From: Phoronis australis
Taxonomy: Eukaryota > Phoronida > Phoronidae
DNA: 49,273 bases
Assembly: GCA_002633005.1 (NCBI GenBank)
Contig: NMRA01000347.1
Coordinates: 293,031 to 342,303, forward strand
Direction of reading: 5' to 3'
Below the pieces are notes generated by a model. That model made no database searches, was not told where the DNA came from, and worked only from the letters and a program-made list of their open reading frames with translations. The translations under genes were made by a program, and so were the position numbers. Each line of letters begins with the position of its first letter. The stretch's first letter is position 1. Positions 35,701-43,459 of the stretch are shown here, piece after piece.

Positions 35701-38700
35701 GTGATCCACCAATTACCCAAATCAGAAAATGCCGGAATCGTCAAGCTCGTCGAACAGAGTCCATTTGGGGTTGACACGCCAGCCCTACTTGCCTCGTAAA
35801 CGATTCCTTTTGGGTCCTGTGAATACAAGAGCATAAAGATACATTCCACAACAGCGCCATCACACTGTCGCGTAAGTCGGGGTTACTAAATGAATTCTAG
35901 GCACAATGCGTATGGTTTTCGTGTTAGCATTCTATATTTGGAATATTAAAAACCAAGTGTAATGACTGAGGCGTAAAACACGTCTTGTATGTGAAAGTCT
36001 GGGGAACAGTGACGGATTCCTTTTATTTTGTTAGTTTATTTGTATATTCAGCATATTCACGTCTTCTTAATTGTCTTGCTGATTCTTGCTGCTACCAGTT
36101 ATCGTGTTTTGTTAATTTTTGATGTATTTCCAATTAATTTCAAACACATTCGTTAGCTCACACTAATGGCCGCTACCCAAATTACGTCAAACATTACAGA
36201 ACCGAAGACAAAATTCAGCGGGAAATGTTCCTTACCAAAATATCGATTCGAACAGGAGCATCTCGGGGCTTCATCAGGTGGTCCACTTGTATAATTCGGA
36301 CTTGTACTGCAAAATTACATAAATAGGGCAACATGTAATAAATAGGTAACAGAAAGAATTAACCTGTAAGTCAATTCAAAGCTGACCGCAGAGGCCAACC
36401 GAATAGAGGACAATTCTCAAGCTCGCAATTTTAAAGCGCGAGTTTCCTGTTGACGATAATGTTTCCAATTATCATGCCTTTAGAGAAGTATGCATTTACT
36501 ACTTTGATAAAACCAGACGGAATACATTTGGTCACAATGTAATCAGTCATGAGAGTTCATTACAGTTTCTGGAAATTGTAATTCGTGTTTTTTAATTTTT
36601 TTAAAATAAAGGAAACAAGCTTTAGCCAAGGGCATGGTCCTCTATACGTTCTCTCTCACTCCCTTGCACACATTCACAAATAAGACCGAGCTCAAAGGAA
36701 TATGAGGCATCTTTGTGCAATGCTCGAATGTCAGCCACATGAAGCCAGGATTTGACCAAGGTCTCTCAAGCCGGAGTCTGAAGTTCTAGCCACTGAGCCA
36801 CACTGTATTTTTGAGCCTGTTTAACTTATTTGACTATTCAAATGAACGGCTGGCACACGTATCTGAAGGGTAGGTTTCGAAGTGTATTGTATAGAAAAGG
36901 TCAGGATTTCAAAAATAACATTACGGCGTTCTGTCGTTCAGTAACTTTTTCAGACGTGAGGGGTGCTGAACGTGCGATGACATCTGGCTCTTTTGTTAAC
37001 TGCCCAGCTCAGTTTTTTGTCCCGTATGATAACAAGCAGGCCAATTATCTCCCAGGCTTCAAAGGAAAAGTATGGTAGTTGCACGCTATTACCGAACGCG
37101 TATGAACACACAGTCAAACCCAATGCGTTGGTAATCCGTTTGGACATAATAAATTGTCTGGACTTCTGTTGTGGTTGGGCGATTTTGGTGATTCAAAAAC
37201 GGAATATGATCAGCATTTGACGAGGAAGTCAGAAATGCTATTGGTTTAAGCTCAAATATGTTATAGCTTAGCTTTCATTTTTATCAGCCCAGCCCAGTCA
37301 GGCTAGATACGATCTGATCGGAGATTAGAGCAATTATCGAAAAAAACGCAGGCCCTCCAACCATGAATGCCAGAATGGAGTTAATCAGACGTTTAAGATA
37401 TTGGCTACGGGTGTAAACTTCCCAACTTGTTGTTGGGCTATAGAATCGAACAAGTTGGTAGCAACGGGATGTCGCCGTCACGATGTAAAACAGATGCATC
37501 CTTTACGATTTCAAAAAAACGTCTGTCCCGTGACGAATTCACCTAAAATAAATAGGGTTCCGCTAGGTATAGTTGCTTTCGTATTTTGAAAATTCGGTGG
37601 AACCCTTAAGTTAGGCTACGCATTCGGTTATTCCGTGGGTTCAATTTCGGCCATCCATACTAAAACGAAGTCGTCGGTAGTTACACAGAACGACCTGCAC
37701 AAACGTGGTCCTCGTCACCGGACCACAATTTGTTGCCTGATGAGAGTGTGCGATTATTTGTACTGCACAATCATCTTCAGGGCAATGTTGCCCTATTTGG
37801 TGTTTGGCGGCAAATTCTCGATGCCCAGGATGTCATTCAACAAGTTATGCCTCACTATGTCAAAGCCTCAGACCAGTGATGAACGTAATATACATGTAGT
37901 TTACTTATCAGTCAATCACACAATTAGTTGGTGATTAACGTGTTATGAACAACAGGATATCGTTTTATTTTAACGAGAGGTCAAACAAACTGGACAACCT
38001 CTAGATACTGACTCGTTTTAAAAATAACTAAGTGAAGCGTCTATATTCCCATGTGAAACGTCTATAAACCCACTTGAAGCGTCTATATATACCCATGTGA
38101 AGCGTCTATAAACCCACGTGAAGCGTCTATAAACCCACGTGGAGCGTCTATATACCCAGGTAAAGCGTCTATAAACCCACGTGACATGTCAAAGAAACCA
38201 AATTTTCATTTAGATCACTTATCGCTTTAAAATTTGTCTCTTTACTTTCTTGCTCAGTAGAGAAGTTATTCTAGGCTCTGCTTAAAACGACAGATCCGTA
38301 ATTGGCTGAAGCCATTACAGGTCATCATGTTAAGCGTGGTTTAAAATGAGTTATGATAAACTATCAGCTCTTACGCGCTCTAAAATCACTTATACTTTGA
38401 ATAAAGAACAATTTGAGACAATTTCATGGAGCTAAGTAGTGGCTTTACTATTTTTGTGAGGGAAGACGTGTCTAGGGATTCGTGTACTTTGTTGTTTGTT
38501 ATCCGGCAGTTTCGCTTTATGTCTCAGTAAATTATGAAACTTCTGCCTGTGTTTCGGTACAGTGAACAGTCAACACAAACCTTGCTGACCAAGAGAGTAT
38601 ATCGGCTTGTCAGTCTGTATAAAGACCAGTCCATTTTGAGGGGTGACCAGGATCTCGACTTCTTTTTCAAATTGAAGTTCACTGGAGGCGCCCTTAGCTG

Positions 38701-41700
38701 TTAACAGCACGAAATGCTCTTCGAAGCGTCGTGTGTACAAATTGTTGGAGGGTGCCGTGATTTTGAGCTCAGTTGGAACTCCTGTAGGAAAACAGATATC
38801 AAAGTTTTACACATAGGTCGAGTCCTTTTGAAAATGAAGAAAATGAATCGATTTCAGTAGCACACCCATACACGTTGGCACAGAAAAGAGGCACAGCCAA
38901 ACATACCATATCCCTATAAAATCTTTGGCACAGCATAACCAAGAGGAAGGTGTTTTTTCATTGGCTATGCGAATGAAGTAACAGTCGGTCGTTCCAATTG
39001 GTTGTTACGGGGGTGGATCACTATATTTTAACATGGTGTTATCCGCCGCTTTCACTGCAACTGCATTAATTACTAGTGATGGCTTCCAAATTAAATTTGT
39101 AGGTTTATGATCATTTAAGATCACACTTTAGCAGAAGAAAACAGGACATGCATTTTAGCATTGATTCCACCATTTGATTTAGACAGAGGGTGATTCTAAA
39201 TTGAATTCTGCGAGGTGTCGTCGTACATTGCCACTCCTACAGTACGTTTGGCGTTGTAGAAGAGCTGGTCACATTTTTGGTAGACAGATGAATAAAATGT
39301 GACGGCATCTTTTAAAATCAGAAGAGCAAAGGCAACTCCAAGTCGCCACCAAAGGTTTTTGATAGCCGTTTCTCTTACTGGTAAATACTTAAATCTTTTC
39401 TTAAAAAACTGCTTTTGAGCGGTCTCACGGAAAGCAGTTGATCCCATGTCAAAAGTTGTTTTGCAGTAATTCTTTGTGAGATGACTCGTGGCTAAGTTGG
39501 AGTGAGCTTCGTAGACTCAAGAATCTCGCGAAGGAAGCTTGAGTGACCACGTGTTTTGCTTCTAGTACAACTGCGATACTTCCCGGATTTTTACAAGCTT
39601 ACTTTTTAGCGAGATTCTTGCGTCTACTGAACCTACGTCCAGTCTTGCCATATAGGCCCAAGACATTCGTTGCTAACAACACAAGTGGGGTAGTAATTTT
39701 AACAGTTTAGTCCATTTACTTTGCATAAGAACGATTAAAGCAGGACAGCCAAGGAAAGGAACTTAAATATGTATAAAAAATAAGCACGATTGTGATACAA
39801 TCAGCTCAACACTTGTCCCACTATAGATTAGAATAAAGTCGTCTAAAGGGAAGTTAGCCCTTTTCAAGTTTCGAAAACATTTTTCTTTACTAGTACCTAC
39901 TGTGAGTGAGGATATGCCATATCAATATATGGAGCATGTGTGTGGGTGGCAGTACAATTGACCCACCCAGTCGCGAACACGTGGTAGGGGTCATTTTTCA
40001 CGGTATTTGTTAGTGGAAGCTAACCACGACAAGAGAGTTTTTGCAGTGGCGTCTTCCTCCTCTGCCAGAACCAGAATCACATTTGGGCAAACAGGAAAGC
40101 CATAAATCCAAGCGTTATATTTTATAAAACTAAAAGGTATCGTGTCCAAACATGACCATACATGTATACATGAAATCTGATGTTTATAGTTTGGGTCACT
40201 TAGCAAAGTGGGCGTGTAATAGAGCGTGTTTAAAAACAAACAAACTAGCTGTTCATAGGGTGTGATATTGACAATAATATTTCCATAGGTTGAACCAAGT
40301 CATAAAAACAGTCAAATTTCTGAATTTACGGGCATCACTCAGTTGTGGAATTTGAAACCATTCCAAACAGTTTCGTATTGCTATCGAAATTTTAAACAGA
40401 AATGTATTGGTGGGCTGACAATTTCTCCAGTTAAAGTGATAGCACATTCACAAAATACTGCATCCATACGCGTTGAATCTATCGAGGGAAATACGGCCGT
40501 GTAATAAAGTTTTCCTCTTCACCTCCCGCACTACTTTAACAGTGAGCTCTGACATGCAATGTTCAAAAGGTAGGTCGATGTCGACTCGACGTCGTTAGTC
40601 GGTTCGATCACCAATCTCAAAGATTTTATAGTATATATGCCAATCTTTCGGAAACTAGTTTAAAGTACATGTAATACAATTATAGCAGTGTAAATAACGC
40701 TCAACATACAATCAGGTCTCAATCGTAACATCTGGAACAGGACTGTTAATTATATGGCAGTTCTGTCTCAGTTTTCATTTGCTAAATATTTTATCGTCTG
40801 CAACTCAGGCGCCGATTCCTCGGTAACTACGGTATAAAATATTGTTGTTTTTTAACTATTTTCAAGAGATGTTATAAGTTCAATGACTGAAAAGTTTCCC
40901 TTGTTTTCATCTTTGTTATCTCTTTTCAAGAAATAACTCGTTACATTTAAAACTGTTTATTTTACTAGAGTAAACTTGCAGCTTAACGCGAACGTACATA
41001 CATATAGGACACCGCCACGTGAACAGTCTGGGTGAATTATTTAAAAAATCTGCGGAAAAAATGAAAGAAACTTAGGCATTAAACGTGTATGGAATAATTG
41101 CGGCCTCGGTCGATACGCGGAATAATGTCTCGTGGGATATCACTTTATGTATGCCTCTCTCGATACGTTTTGTGTATTTATAAGTGTTACTGGAAAGCAA
41201 AATTATTGGTTTTTCAAAAAAATCACTAAAATTACACAAGGTTTGGAACACTAAAAAGCTCAGCGTGTATGCTGATCATTCTACCTTTCTTGATTTGTTC
41301 CTGAATGGAACGTACTTTGTAAGTCGACCGTGTGCCTACATGTTAAGATACCTTTGATATTAAAACTGACATCGTGTCTTCTCATTTTTATTACCGCAGA
41401 CAATCGAAAGTTTGTAGAATTTTAAAAATCAGTGTGAATATATACGATTTGCCCGAACAGCAGAATGTTTGACCCAGATTAATTCATAACTGCATGTAAG
41501 ACATAACTTATAAATACAATTGCAGATGTCGCGTTTTTTCCTTTTTTGGTGTGGGTATCAACAGAGCTAGTACGTTACTAATAATATCACTGTGAACACT
41601 TTCAGAGCATGTGATTGGCTAAAGAGACAGCAAGAAGCGACACCTCTGCTAAATAGCAATAAATGGGCAACGGTGACGTCTCAAATATCAAACACTTGAG

Positions 41701-43302
41701 GATAAGCAGTAATTTCCGGGTTTGCAAAGAACAACTAGTCTATCATAAAATCTACGACCCCATTTACATGGAAACAAGACCACGTGATTCGTACATGTTG
41801 CTATTAACGAGCGCAATTCCCGGTTGAGGGTTAATAACAGGAAAAGTAAACCGTCATCTGAAGGCTGGCGGACTTTCACTTGCACTTTGCCTACTAATTG
41901 CCAGAGTACATGTAGGTACCATGTTCAAGTGTAGGCATCATGTGCAAGCATAGGCGCTAACGTGTGAGGGTAGGCACCATGTGAAAGAGAGTAATAAAGT
42001 TATTGCGCCTTCTGTCCTCTCGGTGTCGTCTGTCCCGTCTTGGTAAAAATACACTTGGGAATAAAAAAATAAGCTTAGTGTTCATTTAGTCAATAACTGG
42101 ACCGCTTATGCCTCATATATTTTCGCAATACACCCATGTTCACAAAGGCAGCCAATTGGAAACCTATAGCTTCACGAGTTTTAGTTGGCGACACTACACG
42201 TACATGTATTCACACGCGCCTTGTGGTTTTGTAAACACCGTGATAATTCATATCGTAAGTAGTTACATGTAGGCTCTTTAAGGTTAAAAGTGCTTAATTG
42301 TACTCGGAAAACAATCCCACACAATAGGATCACGCGGACTTTTTTCTAATGAACTAGGGCCCAGTTGCATAAAAGCTATACGCCCTATGGGAACAATGAC
42401 GTAGCATTATCACGCGTCACGTTGGTTTTGTTGAACAATGCACCTTACGTAATGCAACAATCAAACTTATTCCGCGAATACCTTTTGAAGCTTTACGCAA
42501 ATCAGCTCAGATGAACTGTTTACGGGGATGTATTACGTGTAGCTCTTTTACGATCACCTTGGCAGTTATTACCTGGCTGTATAAGTTGCTTCACGGGATC
42601 AGTACGCCACTTTCTGAACGGATAATCTTGAAGGTACAGTTTCAGCTGCACTGGTTCTGTGGCTTCAAAAATGGTGATAACAACACTTTCTTCGACATCA
42701 AATCGCAGAAATTTCGGAGCGGTGAGCAGATATTTGGGACTAAAAATATAAACAAAGCTTCGTCCATACGTTTTGTTAATGCGTGTCAACTTTTCGGAAA
42801 ATAAAAAGAATTACAAATTACATTCGTCACTCTCCCATGGCCTGTACTTGTCAAGTCTTGCACGGCGGTACTTTTAATTGATTTGGGCATGCCTGCAATT
42901 CAGGCTATGGCTTTGAATGTCACACAGTGACACAGTGATAGTGCTTGATTAATTCAAAAAATAAGCCTACATCTTTCCGACTCAGGATTCGGGCCTAGCT
43001 GCATTTGCCTGACCCAGACTAGTTGTCGGTTGTTAAATTTATCTTTGATGGTAGGCCTGTTGTTAAAAAAGATCACTGATCGAGTTGACTTCAAATGAAA
43101 AAGTTGTTGCCGGTACTAATTCTGTAGCAAGCAAACTCAAGCAAACAAACGTTTTGTTTTTAAAACTTCATGCAGGACATTGAGATATTCGACACAATGC
43201 AACCAAATCTACTCACCTCGCTGTTACTGACCACTGTGTTAACAGCAGACATATGCACATCGTTGGTGTTGAAACACGAAATACTTCTTTGATAGATACC
43301 AT
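20668..43302 (-). CDS. Complement C3-like protein, copy A, lacking ANA, TED and C345C (22 exons)
   Basis: Secreted protein of the C3/C4/C5 branch of the A2M superfamily. Twenty-two exons with GT/AG borders join in one frame (3186 nt with stop from the inner ATG, about 1061 residues, against roughly 1650 for typical C3). Order: signal peptide; MG1-MG5; MG6 interrupted by an RSRR basic site; alpha'-NT with FTETW; MG7; CUB first part; charged linker with RSRR; MG8. Cysteines matching the C3 beta-alpha interchain pair (SRC in exon 11, GFC in exon 15), the MG7-MG8 pair (GVC in exon 16, TC in exon 22) and the MG8 internal pair (VCT, EVC) are present. No GCGEQ thioester, anaphylatoxin six-Cys module or C345C is seen. 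Covalent target attachment is therefore not expected. A role as a decoy, regulator or assembly scaffold is inference. Open frame and phase agreement argue against a simple pseudogene. Confidence 0.8.
20769..21206 (-). other. Copy A intron 21
   Basis: Nothing recognisable beyond splice borders. Confidence 0.5.
21207..21303 (-). CDS. C3-like copy A, exon 21 (MG8)
   Basis: 97 nt, acceptor CTGTTGCAG, donor CGAG|GTAATT. Phase 0 in, 1 out. VPRGREVCVEFFIQQRYRI matches the MG8 strand carrying the second Cys of the MG8 disulfide (EVC). The Cys partner is in exon 18. Confidence 0.88.
21304..22024 (-). other. Copy A intron 20
   Basis: A hAT-like right-end fragment (CCTTAAACCCGCC) lies near 21515. No exon is seen. 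Confidence 0.45.
22025..22099 (-). CDS. C3-like copy A, exon 20 (MG8)
   Basis: 75 nt, acceptor AAATTCCAG, donor GAAG|GTAAGG, phase 0 at both ends. It encodes 25 residues including FVMNYHITSRTIVLQLSK, the strand pair that in C3/C4 reads Y-x(n)-R-x-V-x-L-Y-L. An N-glycosylation sequon (NST) is present. Confidence 0.85.
22100..22417 (-). other. Copy A intron 19
   Basis: No repeat or exon recognised. Confidence 0.5.
22418..22499 (-). CDS. C3-like copy A, exon 19 (MG8 / receptor-binding domain core)
   Basis: 82 nt, acceptor TTTCCCTCAG, donor CTG|GTATGT. Phase 2 in, 0 out. ENEIDVGLFSGFEP-x-KASLDRL is the diagnostic VxLxSGFxP segment of the A2M receptor-binding/MG8 domain. With exon 18 it forms VCTKFLVSRENEIDVG. 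Confidence 0.92.
22500..23081 (-). other. Copy A intron 18 with tandem repeat
   Basis: Contains the 36-bp repeat described separately at 22659-22802. Nothing else is recognised. Confidence 0.5.
22659..22802. repeat. 36-bp tandem repeat, four units
   Basis: Four consecutive units of 36 bp, each around ACTAAATATGTAGATATC followed by a GATATCAACAC word. The unit length is a multiple of three, so a plus-strand frame stays open across all units as a 12-residue repeat (TKYVDIRISTQF). No start codon or neighbouring exon supports it as a gene. Confidence 0.9.
23082..23225 (-). CDS. C3-like copy A, exon 18 (charged linker into MG8)
   Basis: 144 nt, acceptor CAATTTCAG, donor CGAA|GTAAGC, phase 2 at both ends. 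It encodes FDDEDYSCRRDTRVPSAEY, then RSRRSVRGS, then KLRVCTK. The VCTK end is the MG8 start (VCTRY-like). The preceding acidic stretch and basic RSRR site resemble the C4 alpha-gamma processing region. In normal C3/C4 it would follow TED and the second half of CUB. Here the preceding exon in the window is exon 17. Confidence 0.85.
23226..24969 (-). other. Copy A intron 17: position where TED should be encoded
   Basis: I searched these 1744 bp on the minus strand for TED signatures (GCGEQ, STWLTA, STQDT, W-x-W-x-x-Q) and exon-like frames and found none. The plus-strand open frame at 24550-24813 and minus-strand frames at 24273-24678 have no family motif. The segment contains no N run, so no assembly gap is marked. 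Confidence 0.65.
24970..25067 (-). CDS. C3-like copy A, exon 17 (first part of CUB)
   Basis: 98 nt, acceptor AATTTTCAG, donor CACG|GTGAGT. Phase 0 in, 2 out. It reads VRPASKNATSCNFPTNVTLE and then EFRIPRDLDKIP, the stretch that in the family links MG7 to TED (V-x-PEG-like start). Two sequons (NAT, NVT). The donor phase fits exon 18 directly. Confidence 0.78.
25068..25533 (-). other. Copy A intron 16
   Basis: A short TACATG run lies near 25411. No exon is seen. Confidence 0.5.
25534..25746 (-). CDS. C3-like copy A, exon 16 (MG7)
   Basis: 213 nt, acceptor TATCGCTTCAG, donor TTTTA|GTAAGT, phase 0 at both ends. Contains IVGHGVCAKLKSGEASKPV and IVPLHVGIHTIKVIAIS, matching the MG7 pattern of a Cys-bearing strand followed by FxIVPLxxGxxxIxVxA. 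The Cys is the expected partner for the MG8 terminal Cys in exon 22. Confidence 0.9.
25747..26876 (-). other. Copy A intron 15
   Basis: Open frames here (for example 26072-26374) lack family motifs and exon borders in the right phase. No repeat is named. Confidence 0.45.
26877..27105 (-). CDS. C3-like copy A, exon 15 (end of MG6, start of MG7)
   Basis: 229 nt, acceptor CGTTGCAG, donor ACTG|GTGAGT. Phase 2 in, 0 out. Contains TTVPDSITTWHVQAFGI, GFCVAETTTIKVYKEFF and SLPHSIIQHEQVEVRATIFN, all highly characteristic of C3/C5/TEP proteins after the FPETW motif. The Cys in GFC corresponds to the alpha-chain half of the beta-alpha interchain disulfide. Confidence 0.95.
27106..27767 (-). other. Copy A intron 14
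   Basis: No repeat or exon recognised. Confidence 0.5.
27768..27924 (-). CDS. C3-like copy A, exon 14 (alpha'-NT and FPETW-like motif)
   Basis: 157 nt, acceptor GCATTTTACAG, donor CCGG|GTAAGG. Phase 1 in, 2 out. Starts SRSPSGPGRRMGRASDSS, continues through an acidic/Gln-rich stretch and ends NFTETWIYKVIDTG. FTETW corresponds to the invariant FPE(T/S)W of the family, with Thr in place of Pro. The exon follows the basic cleavage site with no anaphylatoxin between. Confidence 0.9.
27925..29443 (-). other. Copy A intron 13: position where ANA should be encoded
   Basis: I looked for the CC-x(n)-C-x(n)-CC anaphylatoxin pattern on the minus strand and saw none. A cysteine-rich open frame at 28521-28736 does not have the spacing. 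Exons 13 and 14 join directly in phase 1. Confidence 0.55.
29444..29564 (-). CDS. C3-like copy A, exon 13 (MG6 beta end, basic cleavage site)
   Basis: 121 nt, acceptor CTGTTTTCAG, donor AAAA|GTAAGT. Phase 0 in, 1 out. SMGLTVLSNTRVRSPNCIEI corresponds to the AGLTF...C segment of C3, followed by KKKR and SRHRSRRSK. RSRR fits a furin/PACE site at the beta-alpha junction. Confidence 0.87.
29758..29997 (-). CDS. C3-like copy A, exon 12 (MG6 beta part)
   Basis: 240 nt, acceptor AAATTATAAG, donor GCAG|GTAATA, phase 0 at both ends. KVAILAVDQAVYLMNHKY is the hallmark VAVDKxVYxLNKK strand. The end NGYGIGGGLSSEDV corresponds to the DxGCxxGGG motif, with Tyr where C3 has Cys. Confidence 0.94.
30179..30433 (-). 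CDS. C3-like copy A, exon 11 (MG5, start of MG6)
   Basis: 255 nt, acceptor TTTTTTTCAAG, donor CAAG|GTAGGT, phase 0 at both ends. Contains TSGGQTIHTAVVKEPFF, SARLLVYYLHGDEVVADST and ending VVSRCKTK. The match to the C3 segment around YY-x(n)-GEVVADS and the Cys of the interchain disulfide is clear. Confidence 0.94.
30434..31950 (-). other. Copy A intron 10
   Basis: Begins with a hAT-like fragment near 30459-30620 (CAGAGGCGGATTTAGGGGGG). An open frame at 30945-31193 lacks family motifs. No exon is seen. Confidence 0.5.
31951..32061 (-). CDS. C3-like copy A, exon 10 (MG4/MG5 boundary)
   Basis: 111 nt, acceptor TTTTGTTAG, donor GTCG|GTAAGA, phase 0 at both ends. VSTLTEVPLTEKYNMKSAF and FLQATVKTQQPVS fit the end of MG4 and first strand of MG5 (in C3, the NYLHLSV-type segment). 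Weakly conserved in the family; position and phase support it. Confidence 0.82.
32062..32444 (-). other. Copy A intron 9, occupied by a MITE-like element
   Basis: About 40 percent of this intron is the element at 32255-32398. The left part shows nothing. The TACATG run at the exon 9 donor is within the intron. Confidence 0.6.
32255..32398. mobile_element. MITE-like element, TTCAGTA family, member 3
   Basis: Runs from TTCAGTAGACGCCAGGACC to GATCCTAGCGTTACTGAAC. The ends are imperfect inverted repeats that may extend outward (CAGGCGGGTG left, GGGAGGCAGG right). The interior matches the members at 4634 and 12662. Confidence 0.7.
32445..32627 (-). CDS. C3-like copy A, exon 9 (MG4)
   Basis: 183 nt, acceptor GTATTTCAG, phase 0 at both ends. 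IDVRHLTGKPKKTDIRITT and TNEKGHASAIVTPPSNAIM fit MG4 (VxVxxxDGxP, then GxAxxxI). The donor ACAG|GTACAT lies in a TACATG repeat and is non-canonical after GTA, but the frame junction is good. Confidence 0.85.
32924..33160 (-). CDS. C3-like copy A, exon 8 (MG3 end, MG4 start)
   Basis: 237 nt, acceptor AAATTTTCAG, donor TGAG|GTAGGC, phase 0 at both ends. Contains GAKLYAEATVRDHGSGIKQ and then APYTVTFSRIRPCFKPGLSF, the conserved SPYxIxFxxTPxxFKPGxPF motif that opens MG4. It also has an unusually basic stretch (RRLRRR) after the start. Confidence 0.93.
33161..33602 (-). other. Copy A intron 7
   Basis: No repeat or exon recognised. Confidence 0.5.
33603..33699 (-). CDS. C3-like copy A, exon 7 (MG3)
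   Basis: 97 nt, acceptor CCATTTTAG, donor CAAG|GTAAGT. Phase 2 in, 0 out. YVFGKKVNGPVDVRFVVQT corresponds to the YxYGKxVxGxxxV strand of MG3. Confidence 0.92.
33700..34640 (-). other. Copy A intron 6
   Basis: A poly-T run lies near 34131. No exon or repeat recognised. Confidence 0.5.
34641..34725 (-). CDS. C3-like copy A, exon 6 (MG3 start)
   Basis: 85 nt, acceptor AATTTTCAG, donor CTCG|GTGAGT. Phase 1 in, 2 out. VLPTFSVTVKTPKHIL and KGVRVKVQAR match the conserved VLPSFEV...xxVxAR opening of MG3. Confidence 0.93.
34726..35638 (-). other. Copy A intron 5
   Basis: A TACATG run lies near 34806. The open frame at 35176-35442 has no family motif. Nothing else is seen. Confidence 0.5.
35639..35816 (-). 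CDS. C3-like copy A, exon 5 (MG2)
   Basis: 178 nt, acceptor GTATTCACAG, donor TACG|GTAACT. Phase 0 in, 1 out. DPKGIVYEASRAGVSTPNGL, then LTIPAFSDLGNWWITVHYG and FEVNDY match MG2 (LxxPxxxxxGxWxIxxxY...xFEVxxY). One sequon (NYT). Confidence 0.95.
35817..36235 (-). other. Copy A intron 4
   Basis: No repeat or exon recognised. Confidence 0.5.
36236..36306 (-). CDS. C3-like copy A, exon 4 (MG2 start)
   Basis: 71 nt, acceptor AATTTTGCAG, donor TTTG|GTAAGG. Phase 1 in, 0 out. VQVRIIQVDHLMKPRDAPVR corresponds to the VxxRIxxxDxxxxPxxxPV strand of MG2. Too short to stand out alone, but phase and position are exact. Confidence 0.9.
36585..36812 (-). mobile_element. tRNA-derived SINE
   Basis: On the minus strand the head reads GTGTGGCTCAGTGGCTAGA (A box TGGCTCAGTGG, 36790-36800), followed at tRNA-like distance by a B-box-like GGTCAAATCC (36748-36757). 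It ends in an A-rich tail (TTTAAAAAAATTAAAAAA). The B box lacks one T of GGTTCAAATCC. The length of about 230 bp fits a SINE. Confidence 0.7.
38031..38183. repeat. 21-bp minisatellite, about seven units
   Basis: The unit is close to AAGCGTCTATAAACCCACGTG with small length variants. Each better-conserved unit carries an E-box-like CACGTG or CATGTG. It sits in intron 3 of copy A, just outside the duplicated block. Confidence 0.93.
38581..38781 (-). CDS. C3-like copy A, exon 3 (MG1 C-terminal half, start of MG2)
   Basis: 201 nt, acceptor TTTTCCTACAG, donor CAAG|GTTTGT, phase 1 at both ends. Starts VPTELKITAPSNNLYTRRF and ends GLVFIQTDKPIYSLGQQ, the family signature at the MG1/MG2 border. Confidence 0.94.
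39511..39631. mobile_element. Short inverted-repeat (MITE-like) element, copy A intron 2
   Basis: Left end GTAGACTCAAGAATCTCGCG mirrors right end TAGCGAGATTCTTGCGTCTAC. Orthologous in position to 1075-1199 in copy B. The ends resemble the TTCAGTAGACGC family termini. Confidence 0.65.
40455..41172. mobile_element. Copy A-specific insertion in intron 2
   Basis: Copy B sequence is continuous across the matching point (about 1650), while copy A carries about 710 extra bp. The left part is the dispersed fragment shared with 18339-18485. No clear terminal repeats or target-site duplication are visible, so the element type is unknown. Deletion in copy B is the alternative. Confidence 0.5.
40464..40608 (-). 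repeat. Dispersed fragment with conserved reading frame (copy 2)
   Basis: Matches 18339-18485. The minus-strand frame reads RRVDIDLPFE, then VVREV, then TLLHGRISLDRFNAYG, without a stop or indel relative to copy 1. Confidence 0.45.
42573..42739 (-). CDS. C3-like copy A, exon 2 (MG1 N-terminal half)
   Basis: 167 nt, acceptor TATATTTTTAG, donor CCAG|GTAATA. Phase 2 in, 1 out. SPKYLLTAPKFLRFDVEES, then VQLKLYLQDYPFRKWRTDP. The YLLTAPKxLR opening is typical of mature C3-family beta chains. Confidence 0.95.
42740..43216 (-). other. Copy A intron 1
   Basis: Alignable with copy B intron 1. No exon or named repeat. Confidence 0.5.
43217..43302 (-). CDS. C3-like copy A, exon 1 (signal peptide)
   Basis: Donor CGAG|GTGAGT. 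The inner ATG at 43260 gives MCICLLLTQWSVTA with a plausible cleavage after VTA. An in-frame ATG at 43302 adds MVSIKEVFRVSTPT. The extension is conserved in copy B with one residue changed, and I prefer it because a 14-residue leader alone is short. The hydrophobic core is modest either way. Confidence 0.75.
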
Positions 43303-43449
43303 ACTATGTCCACAACTTAATTCCCAAACTCGAGAAACTAAAGTTTGAGTTGGTGGGTCGGGCTTTTAAATTTGTCGAACGTGAATTCCCACCTTCGAGA
43401 TCGTTGGGATTTTTCTCTTGATCGAATTTTCGCTGACACGGCTTTTCCC

Positions 43450-43459
43450 AGAATTTCCC
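43450..43459 (-). promoter_or_regulatory. kappaB-like site upstream of copy A
   Basis: Minus strand GGGAAATTCT, about 150 bp upstream of the outer ATG. Copy B has GGGAATTTCT in the corresponding duplicated promoter sequence. Confidence 0.3.

Larger units (their letters stand above)
36307..38580 (-). other. Copy A intron 3
   Basis: Holds a tRNA-derived SINE (36585-36812) and the 21-bp minisatellite (38031-38183). Open frames at 36830-37589 on both strands show no domain. Confidence 0.5.
38782..42572 (-). other. Copy A intron 2
   Basis: Alignable with copy B intron 2. Includes a short inverted-repeat element at 39511-39631 and an insertion at 40455-41172 absent from copy B. Open frames (39196-39447, 39991-40239, 41688-41885) show no domain. 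Confidence 0.55.

Noticed and set aside
36741-36801. tRNA gene
   Set aside because: A and B boxes are present but the sequence does not fold as a complete tRNA by eye, the B box is imperfect and an A-rich tail follows; better read as a SINE head. The tRNA-like stretches at 7105-7168 and 44270-44335 were rejected as genes for the same reason.
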